Source: Auanema rhodensis
Taxonomy: Eukaryota; Nematoda; Chromadorea; Rhabditida; Rhabditidae
Assembly (NCBI GenBank): GCA_964057225.1
Contig: OZ059895.1
Location: 10,354,001 to 10,418,000, forward strand
Direction: 5' to 3'
DNA: 64,000 nucleotides
In this document: one piece after another, positions 13,215 to 25,917 of the stretch
How the letters are laid out: each line of letters opens with the position of its first letter
How positions within the stretch are numbered: position 1 is the first letter of the stretch
The notes under the pieces: generated by a model
What the model saw: the letters and a program-made list of their open reading frames with translations, nothing else
What the model was told of the DNA's origin: nothing
Database searches by the model: none
Position numbers and translations under genes: made by a program

Positions 13215-16200
13215 GTTGAACCCACCGCAAAACATGATTACTATGGATATATGCTTACAAAACCTAATTCATATCATCTAACAGTTCATTCTGAGTTAAG
13301 TGAGATGTTGCCCGTAATGTTAAGACTGAAAATAAAAGTAATACATTATTTAATTTTTCATAAAAATCGAACAAAATAGCAACTTGAGCCCGCCGGAAAA
13401 TATGATTAATATGGTTCTGTGCTAACAAAATTTGTTATAGCTTTTCAATCAACTAATTCTTAGTTAATAGAGATGTAGCACGTACTTCTAGGACAGGAAA
13501 TAAAATTTGTAGAATATTTAATTTTTCATAAAAATCAAACGAAATATCAAGTTGAACCCACCGCAAAACATGATTACTATGGATATATGCTTACAAAACC
13601 TAATTTATATTATCAAATAGTTAATTTTGAGTTGAATGAGATGTTGCACGTATTTCTAGGGCTAAAAATAAACATTTAAAAAATTTTAATTTTTCATAAA
13701 AATCGAACAAAATAGCAACTTGAGCCCGCCGGAAAATATGATTAATATATTTCTCTGCTAACAAAATTTGTTTTACTTTTTCAATCAACTAGTTCTTAGT
13801 CGAATGAGATGTAGCACGTACTTCTAGGACAAGAAATAAAATTTTTAGAATTTTTAATTTTTCATAAAAATCAAACGAAATAGCAAGTTGAACCGGCCGC
13901 AAAACATGATTACTATGGATATATGCTTACAAAACCTAATTCATATCATCTAACAGTTCATTCTGAGTTAAGTGAGATGTTGCCCGTAATGTTAAGACTG
14001 AAAATAAAAGTAATACATTATTTAGTTTTTCTTAAAAATCGAACAAAATAGCAACTTGAGCCCGCCGTAAAATATGATTAATATATTTCTCTGCTAACAA
14101 AATTTGTTTTACTTTTTTAATCAACTACTTCTTAGTCGAATGAGATGTAGCACGTACTTCTAGGACAAGAAATAAAATTTTTAGAATTTTTAATTTTTCA
14201 TAAAAATCAAACGAAATAGCAAGTTGAACCGGCCGCAAAACATGATTACTATGGATATATGCTTACAAAACCTAATTCATATCATCTAACAGTTCATTCT
14301 GAGTTAAGTGAGATGTTGCCCGTAATGTTAAGACTGAAAATAAAAGTAATACATTATTTAGTTTTTCTTAAAAATCGAACAAAATAGCAACTTGAGCCCG
14401 CCGTAAAATATGATTAATATATTTCTCTGCTAACAAAATTTGTTTTACTTTTTCAATCAACTAGTTCTTAGTCGAATGAGATGTAGCACGTACTTCTAGG
14501 ACAAGAAATAAAATTTTTAGAATTTTTAATTTTTCATAAAAATCAAACGAAATAGCAAGTTGAACCGGCCGCAAAACATGATTACTATGGATATATGCTT
14601 ACAAAACCTAATTCATATCATCTAACAGTTCATTCTGAGTTAAGTGAGATGTTGCCCGTAATGTTAAGACTGAAAATAAAAGTAATACATTATTTAGTTT
14701 TTCTTAAAAATCGAACAAAATAGCAACTTGAGCCCGCCGGAAAATATGATTAATATGGTTCTGTGCTAACAAAATTTGTTATACCTTTTCAATCAACTAA
14801 TTCTTAGTTAAATGAGATGTAGCACGTACTTCTAGGACAGGAAATAAAATTTTTAGAATATTTAATTTTTCATAAAAATCAAACGATAGCAAGTTCAGCC
14901 CGCCGCAAAACATGATTACTATGGATATATGCTTACAAAACCTAATTTATATTGTCAAATAGTAAATTTTGAGTTGAATGAGATGTTGCACGTATTTCTA
15001 GGGCTAAAAATAAACATTTTAAAATTTTTAATTTTTCATAAAAATGGAACAAAATAGCAACTTGAGCCCGCCGGAAAATATGATTAATATGGTTCTGTGC
15101 TAACAAAATTTGTTATAGCTTTTCAATCAACTGATTCTTAGTTAATAGAGATGTAGCACGTACTTCTAGGACAGGAAATAAAATTTGTAGAATATTTAAT
15201 TTTTCATAAAAATCAAACGAAATATCAAGTTGAACCCACCGCAAAACATGATTACTATGGATATATGCTTACAAAACCTAATTCATATCATCTAACAGTT
15301 CATTCTGAGTTAAGTGAGATGTTGCCCGTAATGTTAAGACTGAAAATAAAAGTAATACATTATTTAGTTTTTCTTAAAAATCGAACAAAATAGCAACTGG
15401 AGCCCGCCGTAAAATATGATTAATATGGTTCTGTGCTAACAAAATTTGTTATTTCTTTTCAAGCAACTAATTCTTAGTTAAATGAGATGTAGCACGTACT
15501 TCTAGGACAAGAAATAAAATTTGTAGAATATTTAATTTTTCATAAAAATCAAACGAAATATCAAGTTGAACCCACCGCAAAACATGATTACTATGGATAT
15601 ATGCTTACAAAACTTAATTCATATCATCTAACAGTTCATTCTGAGTTAAGTGAGATGTTGCCCGTAATGTTAAGACTGAAAATAAAAGTAATACATTATT
15701 TAGTTTTTCTTAAAAATCGAACAAAATAGCAACTTGAGCCCGCCGTAAAATATGATTAATATATTTCTCTGCTAACAAAATTTGTTATACCTTTTCAAGC
15801 AACTAATTCTTAGTTTAATGAGATGTAGCACGTACTTCTAGGACAAGAAATAAAATTTGTAGAATATTTAATTTTTCATAAAAATCAAACGAAATATCAA
15901 GTTGAACCCACCGCAAAACATGATTACTATGGATATATGCTTACAAAACCTAATTCATATCATCTAACAGTTCATTCTGAGTTAAGTGAGATGTTGCCCG
16001 TAATGTTAAGACTGAAAATAAAAGTAATACATTATTTAGTTTTTCTTAAAAATCGAACAAACTAGCAACTTGAGCCCGCCGTAAAATATGATTAATATAT
16101 TTCTCTGCTAACAAAATTTGTTTTACTTTTTTAATCAACTAGTTTTTAGTCGAATGAGATGTAGCACGTACTTCTAGGACAAGAAATAAAATTTTTAGAA

Positions 16201-17914
16201 TTTTTAATTTTTCATAAAAATCAAACGAAATAGCAAGTTGAACCGGCCGCAAAACATGATTACTATGGATATATGCTTACAAAACCTAATTCATATCATC
16301 TTACAGTTCATTCTGAGTTAAGTGAGATGTTGCCCGTAATGTTAAGACTGAAAATAAAAGTAATACATTATTTAGTTTTTCTTAAAAATCGAACAAAATA
16401 GCAACTTGAGCCCGCCGTAAAATATGATTAATATGGTTCTGTGCTAACAAAATTTGTTATACCTTTTCAATCAACTAATTCTTAGTTAAATTTGATGTAG
16501 CACGTACTTCTAGGACAAGAAATAAAATTTTTAGAATATTTCATTTTTCATAAAAATCAAACGAAATATCAAGTTGAACCCGCCGCAAAACATGATTACT
16601 ATGGATATATGCTTACAAAACCAAAATTATATTATCAAACTGTCGATTTTCAGTTGAATAAGATGATGCACGTATTTCTAGGGCTAAAAATAAACATTTT
16701 AAAATTTTTAATTTTTCATAAAAATCGAACAAAATAGCAACTTGAGCCCGCCGGAAAATATGATTAATATGGTTCTGTGCTAACAAAATTTGTTATACCT
16801 TTTCAATCAACTAATTCTTAGTTAAATGAGATGTAGCACGTACTTCTAGGACAGGAAATAAAATTTTTAGAATATTTAATTTTTCATAAAAATCAAACGA
16901 TAGCAAGTTCAGCCCGCCGCAAAACATGATTACTATGGATATATGCTTACAAAACCTAATTTATATTGTCAAATAGTAAATTTTGAGTTGAATGAGATGT
17001 TGCACGTATTTCTAGGGCTAAAAATAAACATTTTAAAATTTTAAATTTTTCATAAAAATGGAACAAAATAGCAACTTGAGCCCGCCGGAAAATATGATTA
17101 ATATGGTTCTGTGCTAACAAAATTTGTTATACCTTTTCAATCAACTAATTCTTAGTTAAATGAGATGTAGCACGTACTTCTAGGACAGGAAATAAAATTT
17201 GTAGAATATTTAATTTTTCATAAAAATCAAACGAAATATCAAGTTGAACCCACCGCAAAACATGATTACTATGGATATATGCTTACAAAACCTAATTTAT
17301 ATTATCAAATAGTTAATTTTGAGTTGAATGAGATGTTGCACGTATTTCTAGGGCTAAAAATAAACATTTAAAAAATTTTAATTTTTCATAAAAATCGAAC
17401 AAAATAGCAACTTGAGCCCGCCGGAAAATATGATTAATATGGTTCTGTGCTAACAAAATTTGTTATACCTTTTCAATCAACTAATTCTTAGTTAAATGAG
17501 ATGTAGCACGTACTTCTAGGACAGGAAATAAAATTTTTAGAATATTTAATTTTTCATAAAAATCAAACGAAATAGCAAGTTCAGCCCGCCGCAAAACATG
17601 ATTACTATGGATATATGCTTACAAAACCTAATTTATATTGTCAAATAGTAAATTTTGAGTTGAATGAGATGTTGCACGTATTTCTAGGGCTAAAAATAAA
17701 CATTTTAAAATTTTTAATTTTTCATAAAAATCGAACAAAATAGCAACTTGAGCCCGCCGGAAAATATGATTAATATGGTTCTGTGCTAACAAAATTTGTT
17801 ATAGCTTTTCAATCAACTAATTCTTAGTTAATAGAGATGTAGCACGTACTTCTAGGACAAGAAATAAAATTTTTAGAATATTTCATTTTTCATAAAAATC
17901 AAACGAAATATCAA
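13215..17914 (+). repeat. Higher-order repeat, copy 1 (about 4,700 bp)
   Basis: This is about 14 dimers. It matches copy 2 at offset 4,700 in its first part (the recombinant ATTATTTAATTTTTCAT at 13,343 and 18,043) and at offset 5,036 in its later part. Copy 2 therefore has one additional 336-bp dimer inserted near 14.1-14.4 kb (copy 1 numbering). Marker variants: AACTGGAGCCC at 15,399, GAACAAACTAGC at 16,062, CAAACGATAGCAAG near 14,885 and 16,899. Copy 1 and copy 2 diverge at about 17,914. Confidence 0.8.
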
Positions 17915-20900
17915 GTTGAACCCACCGCAAAACATGATTACTATGGATATATGCTTACAAAACCTAATTCATATCATCTAACAGTTCATTCTGAGTTAAG
18001 TGAGATGTTGCCCGTAATGTTAAGACTGAAAATAAAAGTAATACATTATTTAATTTTTCATAAAAATCGAACAAAATAGCAACTTGAGCCCGCCGGAAAA
18101 TATGATTAATATGGTTCTGTGCTAACAAAATTTGTTATAGCTTTTCAATCAACTAATTCTTAGTTAATAGAGATGTAGCACGTACTTCTAGGACAGGAAA
18201 TAAAATTTGTAGAATATTTAATTTTTCATAAAAATCAAACGAAATATCAAGTTGAACCCACCGCAAAACATGATTACTATGGATATATGCTTACAAAACC
18301 TAATTTATATTATCAAATAGTTAATTTTGAGTTGAATGAGATGTTGCACGTATTTCTAGGGCTAAAAATAAACATTTAAAAAATTTTAATTTTTCATAAA
18401 AATCGAACAAAATAGCAACTTGAGCCCGCCGGAAAATATGATTAATATATTTCTCTGCTAACAAAATTTGTTTTACTTTTTCAATCAACTAGTTCTTAGT
18501 CGAATGAGATGTAGCACGTACTTCTAGGACAAGAAATAAAATTTTTAGAATTTTTAATTTTTCATAAAAATCAAACGAAATAGCAAGTTGAACCGGCCGC
18601 AAAACATGATTACTATGGATATATGCTTACAAAACCTAATTCATATCATCTAACAGTTCATTCTGAGTTAAGTGAGATGTTGCCCGTAATGTTAAGACTG
18701 AAAATAAAAGTAATACATTATTTAGTTTTTCTTAAAAATCGAACAAAATAGCAACTTGAGCCCGCCGTAAAATATGATTAATATATTTCTCTGCTAACAA
18801 AATTTGTTTTACTTTTTTAATCAACTACTTCTTAGTCGAATGAGATGTAGCACGTACTTCTAGGACAAGAAATAAAATTTTTAGAATTTTTAATTTTTCA
18901 TAAAAATCAAACGAAATAGCAAGTTGAACCGGCCGCAAAACATGATTACTATGGATATATGCTTACAAAACCTAATTCATATCATCTAACAGTTCATTCT
19001 GAGTTAAGTGAGATGTTGCCCGTAATGTTAAGACTGAAAATAAAAGTAATACATTATTTAGTTTTTCTTAAAAATCGAACAAAATAGCAACTTGAGCCCG
19101 CCGTAAAATATGATTAATATATTTCTCTGCTAACAAAATTTGTTTTACTTTTTCAATCAACTAGTTCTTAGTCGAATGAGATGTAGCACGTACTTCTAGG
19201 ACAAGAAATAAAATTTTTAGAATTTTTAATTTTTCATAAAAATCAAACGAAATAGCAAGTTGAACCGGCCGCAAAACATGATTACTATGGATATATGCTT
19301 ACAAAACCTAATTCATATCATCTAACAGTTCATTCTGAGTTAAGTGAGATGTTGCCCGTAATGTTAAGACTGAAAATAAAAGTAATACATTATTTAGTTT
19401 TTCTTAAAAATCGAACAAAATAGCAACTTGAGCCCGCCGTAAAATATGATTAATATATTTCTCTGCTAACAAAATTTGTTTTACTTTTTCAATCAACTAG
19501 TTCTTAGTCGAATGAGATGTAGCACGTACTTCTAGGACAAGAAATAAAATTTTTAGAATTTTTAATTTTTCATAAAAATCAAACGAAATAGCAAGTTGAA
19601 CCGGCCGCAAAACATGATTACTATGGATATATGCTTACAAAACCTAATTCATATCATCTAACAGTTCATTCTGAGTTAAGTGAGATGTTGCCCGTAATGT
19701 TAAGACTGAAAATAAAAGTAATACATTATTTAGTTTTTCTTAAAAATCGAACAAAATAGCAACTTGAGCCCGCCGGAAAATATGATTAATATGGTTCTGT
19801 GCTAACAAAATTTGTTATACCTTTTCAATCAACTAATTCTTAGTTAAATGAGATGTAGCACGTACTTCTAGGACAGGAAATAAAATTTTTAGAATATTTA
19901 ATTTTTCATAAAAATCAAACGATAGCAAGTTCAGCCCGCCGCAAAACATGATTACTATGGATATATGCTTACAAAACCTAATTTATATTGTCAAATAGTA
20001 AATTTTGAGTTGAATGAGATGTTGCACGTATTTCTAGGGCTAAAAATAAACATTTTAAAATTTTTAATTTTTCATAAAAATGGAACAAAATAGCAACTTG
20101 AGCCCGCCGGAAAATATGATTAATATGGTTCTGTGCTAACAAAATTTGTTATAGCTTTTCAATCAACTGATTCTTAGTTAATAGAGATGTAGCACGTACT
20201 TCTAGGACAGGAAATAAAATTTGTAGAATATTTAATTTTTCATAAAAATCAAACGAAATATCAAGTTGAACCCACCGCAAAACATGATTACTATGGATAT
20301 ATGCTTACAAAACCTAATTCATATCATCTAACAGTTCATTCTGAGTTAAGTGAGATGTTGCCCGTAATGTTAAGACTGAAAATAAAAGTAATACATTATT
20401 TAGTTTTTCTTAAAAATCGAACAAAATAGCAACTGGAGCCCGCCGTAAAATATGATTAATATGGTTCTGTGCTAACAAAATTTGTTATTTCTTTTCAAGC
20501 AACTAATTCTTAGTTAAATGAGATGTAGCACGTACTTCTAGGACAAGAAATAAAATTTGTAGAATATTTAATTTTTCATAAAAATCAAACGAAATATCAA
20601 GTTGAACCCACCGCAAAACATGATTACTATGGATATATGCTTACAAAACTTAATTCATATCATCTAACAGTTCATTCTGAGTTAAGTGAGATGTTGCCCG
20701 TAATGTTAAGACTGAAAATAAAAGTAATACATTATTTAGTTTTTCTTAAAAATCGAACAAAATAGCAACTTGAGCCCGCCGTAAAATATGATTAATATAT
20801 TTCTCTGCTAACAAAATTTGTTATACCTTTTCAAGCAACTAATTCTTAGTTTAATGAGATGTAGCACGTACTTCTAGGACAAGAAATAAAATTTGTAGAA

Positions 20901-22950
20901 TATTTAATTTTTCATAAAAATCAAACGAAATATCAAGTTGAACCCACCGCAAAACATGATTACTATGGATATATGCTTACAAAACCTAATTCATATCATC
21001 TAACAGTTCATTCTGAGTTAAGTGAGATGTTGCCCGTAATGTTAAGACTGAAAATAAAAGTAATACATTATTTAGTTTTTCTTAAAAATCGAACAAACTA
21101 GCAACTTGAGCCCGCCGTAAAATATGATTAATATATTTCTCTGCTAACAAAATTTGTTTTACTTTTTTAATCAACTAGTTTTTAGTCGAATGAGATGTAG
21201 CACGTACTTCTAGGACAAGAAATAAAATTTTTAGAATTTTTAATTTTTCATAAAAATCAAACGAAATAGCAAGTTGAACCGGCCGCAAAACATGATTACT
21301 ATGGATATATGCTTACAAAACCTAATTCATATCATCTTACAGTTCATTCTGAGTTAAGTGAGATGTTGCCCGTAATGTTAAGACTGAAAATAAAAGTAAT
21401 ACATTATTTAGTTTTTCTTAAAAATCGAACAAAATAGCAACTTGAGCCCGCCGTAAAATATGATTAATATGGTTCTGTGCTAACAAAATTTGTTATACCT
21501 TTTCAATCAACTAATTCTTAGTTAAATTTGATGTAGCACGTACTTCTAGGACAAGAAATAAAATTTTTAGAATATTTCATTTTTCATAAAAATCAAACGA
21601 AATATCAAGTTGAACCCGCCGCAAAACATGATTACTATGGATATATGCTTACAAAACCAAAATTATATTATCAAACTGTCGATTTTCAGTTGAATAAGAT
21701 GATGCACGTATTTCTAGGGCTAAAAATAAACATTTTAAAATTTTTAATTTTTCATAAAAATCGAACAAAATAGCAACTTGAGCCCGCCGGAAAATATGAT
21801 TAATATGGTTCTGTGCTAACAAAATTTGTTATACCTTTTCAATCAACTAATTCTTAGTTAAATGAGATGTAGCACGTACTTCTAGGACAGGAAATAAAAT
21901 TTTTAGAATATTTAATTTTTCATAAAAATCAAACGATAGCAAGTTCAGCCCGCCGCAAAACATGATTACTATGGATATATGCTTACAAAACCTAATTTAT
22001 ATTGTCAAATAGTAAATTTTGAGTTGAATGAGATGTTGCACGTATTTCTAGGGCTAAAAATAAACATTTTAAAATTTTAAATTTTTCATAAAAATGGAAC
22101 AAAATAGCAACTTGAGCCCGCCGGAAAATATGATTAATATGGTTCTGTGCTAACAAAATTTGTTATACCTTTTCAATCAACTAATTCTTAGTTAAATGAG
22201 ATGTAGCACGTACTTCTAGGACAGGAAATAAAATTTGTAGAATATTTAATTTTTCATAAAAATCAAACGAAATATCAAGTTGAACCCACCGCAAAACATG
22301 ATTACTATGGATATATGCTTACAAAACCTAATTTATATTATCAAATAGTTAATTTTGAGTTGAATGAGATGTTGCACGTATTTCTAGGGCTAAAAATAAA
22401 CATTTAAAAAATTTTAATTTTTCATAAAAATCGAACAAAATAGCAACTTGAGCCCGCCGGAAAATATGATTAATATGGTTCTGTGCTAACAAAATTTGTT
22501 ATACCTTTTCAATCAACTAATTCTTAGTTAAATGAGATGTAGCACGTACTTCTAGGACAGGAAATAAAATTTTTAGAATATTTAATTTTTCATAAAAATC
22601 AAACGAAATAGCAAGTTCAGCCCGCCGCAAAACATGATTACTATGGATATATGCTTACAAAACCTAATTTATATTGTCAAATAGTAAATTTTGAGTTGAA
22701 TGAGATGTTGCACGTATTTCTAGGGCTAAAAATAAACATTTTAAAATTTTTAATTTTTCATAAAAATCGAACAAAATAGCAACTTGAGCCCGCCGGAAAA
22801 TATGATTAATATGGTTCTGTGCTAACAAAATTTGTTATAGCTTTTCAATCAACTAATTCTTAGTTAATAGAGATGTAGCACGTACTTCTAGGACAAGAAA
22901 TAAAATTTTTAGAATATTTCATTTTTCATAAAAATCAAACGAAATATCAA
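17915..22950 (+). repeat. Higher-order repeat, copy 2 (about 5,036 bp)
   Basis: This is about 15 dimers and directly follows copy 1 in the same orientation. The two look nearly identical by eye. Markers are at 20,435 (AACTGGAGCCC), 21,098 (GAACAAACTAGC), and about 19,921 and 21,935 (CAAACGATAGCAAG). Its end at about 22,950 is marked by a switch from a TATCAAGTTGAACCCACC type end to TATCAAGTTCAGCCCGCC. Confidence 0.8.
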
Positions 22951-25917
22951 GTTCAGCCCGCCGCAAAACATGATTACTATGGATATATGCTTACAAAACC
23001 TAATTTATATTGTCAAATAGTAAATTTTGAGTTGAATGAGATGTTGCACGTATTTCTAGGGCTAAAAATAAACATTTTAAAATTTTTAATTTTTCATAAA
23101 AATGGAACAAAATAGCAACTTGAGCCCGCCGGAAAATATGATTAATATGGTTCTGTGCTAACAAAATTTGTTATAGCTTTTCAATCAACTGATTCTTAGT
23201 TAATAGAGATGTAGCACGTACTTCTAGGACAGGAAATAAAATTTGTAGAATATTTAATTTTTCATAAAAATCAAACGAAATATCAAGTTGAACCCACCGC
23301 AAAACATGATTACTATGGATATATGCTTACAAAACCTAATTCATATCATCTAACAGTTCATTCTGAGTTAAGTGAGATGTTGCCCGTAATGTTAAGACTG
23401 AAAATAAAAGTAATACATTATTTAGTTTTTCTTAAAAATCGAACAAAATAGCAACTGGAGCCCGCCGTAAAATATGATTAATATGGTTCTGTGCTAACAA
23501 AATTTGTTATTTCTTTTCAAGCAACTAATTCTTAGTTAAATGAGATGTAGCACGTACTTCTAGGACAAGAAATAAAATTTGTAGAATATTTAATTTTTCA
23601 TAAAAATCAAACGAAATATCAAGTTGAACCCACCGCAAAACATGATTACTATGGATATATGCTTACAAAACTTAATTCATATCATCTAACAGTTCATTCT
23701 GAGTTAAGTGAGATGTTGCCCGTAATGTTAAGACTGAAAATAAAAGTAATACATTATTTAGTTTTTCTTAAAAATCGAACAAAATAGCAACTTGAGCCCG
23801 CCGTAAAATATGATTAATATATTTCTCTGCTAACAAAATTTGTTATACCTTTTCAAGCAACTAATTCTTAGTTTAATGAGATGTAGCACGTACTTCTAGG
23901 ACAAGAAATAAAATTTGTAGAATATTTAATTTTTCATAAAAATCAAACGAAATATCAAGTTGAACCCACCGCAAAACATGATTACTATGGATATATGCTT
24001 ACAAAACCTAATTCATATCATCTAACAGTTCATTCTGAGTTAAGTGAGATGTTGCCCGTAATGTTAAGACTGAAAATAAAAGTAATACATTATTTAGTTT
24101 TTCTTAAAAATCGAACAAACTAGCAACTTGAGCCCGCCGTAAAATATGATTAATATATTTCTCTGCTAACAAAATTTGTTTTACTTTTTTAATCAACTAG
24201 TTTTTAGTCGAATGAGATGTAGCACGTACTTCTAGGACAAGAAATAAAATTTTTAGAATTTTTAATTTTTCATAAAAATCAAACGAAATAGCAAGTTGAA
24301 CCGGCCGCAAAACATGATTACTATGGATATATGCTTACAAAACCTAATTCATATCATCTTACAGTTCATTCTGAGTTAAGTGAGATGTTGCCCGTAATGT
24401 TAAGACTGAAAATAAAAGTAATACATTATTTAGTTTTTCTTAAAAATCGAACAAAATAGCAACTTGAGCCCGCCGTAAAATATGATTAATATGGTTCTGT
24501 GCTAACAAAATTTGTTATACCTTTTCAATCAACTAATTCTTAGTTAAATTTGATGTAGCACGTACTTCTAGGACAAGAAATAAAATTTTTAGAATATTTC
24601 ATTTTTCATAAAAATCAAACGAAATATCAAGTTGAACCCGCCGCAAAACATGATTACTATGGATATATGCTTACAAAACCAAAATTATATTATCAAACTG
24701 TCGATTTTCAGTTGAATAAGATGATGCACGTATTTCTAGGGCTAAAAATAAACATTTTAAAATTTTTAATTTTTCATAAAAATCGAACAAAATAGCAACT
24801 TGAGCCCGCCGGAAAATATGATTAATATGGTTCTGTGCTAACAAAATTTGTTATACCTTTTCAATCAACTAATTCTTAGTTAAATGAGATGTAGCACGTA
24901 CTTCTAGGACAGGAAATAAAATTTTTAGAATATTTAATTTTTCATAAAAATCAAACGATAGCAAGTTCAGCCCGCCGCAAAACATGATTACTATGGATAT
25001 ATGCTTACAAAACCTAATTTATATTGTCAAATAGTAAATTTTGAGTTGAATGAGATGTTGCACGTATTTCTAGGGCTAAAAATAAACATTTTAAAATTTT
25101 AAATTTTTCATAAAAATGGAACAAAATAGCAACTTGAGCCCGCCGGAAAATATGATTAATATGGTTCTGTGCTAACAAAATTTGTTATACCTTTTCAATC
25201 AACTAATTCTTAGTTAAATGAGATGTAGCACGTACTTCTAGGACAGGAAATAAAATTTGTAGAATATTTAATTTTTCATAAAAATCAAACGAAATATCAA
25301 GTTGAACCCACCGCAAAACATGATTACTATGGATATATGCTTACAAAACCTAATTTATATTATCAAATAGTTAATTTTGAGTTGAATGAGATGTTGCACG
25401 TATTTCTAGGGCTAAAAATAAACATTTAAAAAATTTTAATTTTTCATAAAAATCGAACAAAATAGCAACTTGAGCCCGCCGGAAAATATGATTAATATGG
25501 TTCTGTGCTAACAAAATTTGTTATACCTTTTCAATCAACTAATTCTTAGTTAAATGAGATGTAGCACGTACTTCTAGGACAGGAAATAAAATTTTTAGAA
25601 TATTTAATTTTTCATAAAAATCAAACGAAATAGCAAGTTCAGCCCGCCGCAAAACATGATTACTATGGATATATGCTTACAAAACCTAATTTATATTGTC
25701 AAATAGTAAATTTTGAGTTGAATGAGATGTTGCACGTATTTCTAGGGCTAAAAATAAACATTTTAAAATTTTTAATTTTTCATAAAAATCGAACAAAATA
25801 GCAACTTGAGCCCGCCGGAAAATATGATTAATATGGTTCTGTGCTAACAAAATTTGTTATAGCTTTTCAATCAACTAATTCTTAGTTAATAGAGATGTAG
25901 CACGTACTTCTAGGACA
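22951..25917 (+). repeat. Higher-order repeat, copy 3 (partial, about 2,967 bp)
   Basis: This block matches 19,929-22,895 at an offset of 3,022 bp, so it repeats the right part of copy 2. Markers: AACTGGAGCCC at 23,457, GAACAAACTAGC at 24,120, GTTAAATTTGATG near 24,548, CAAACGATAGCAAG near 24,957. It diverges at about 25,918 (GGACAGG versus GGACAAG). Confidence 0.78.
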
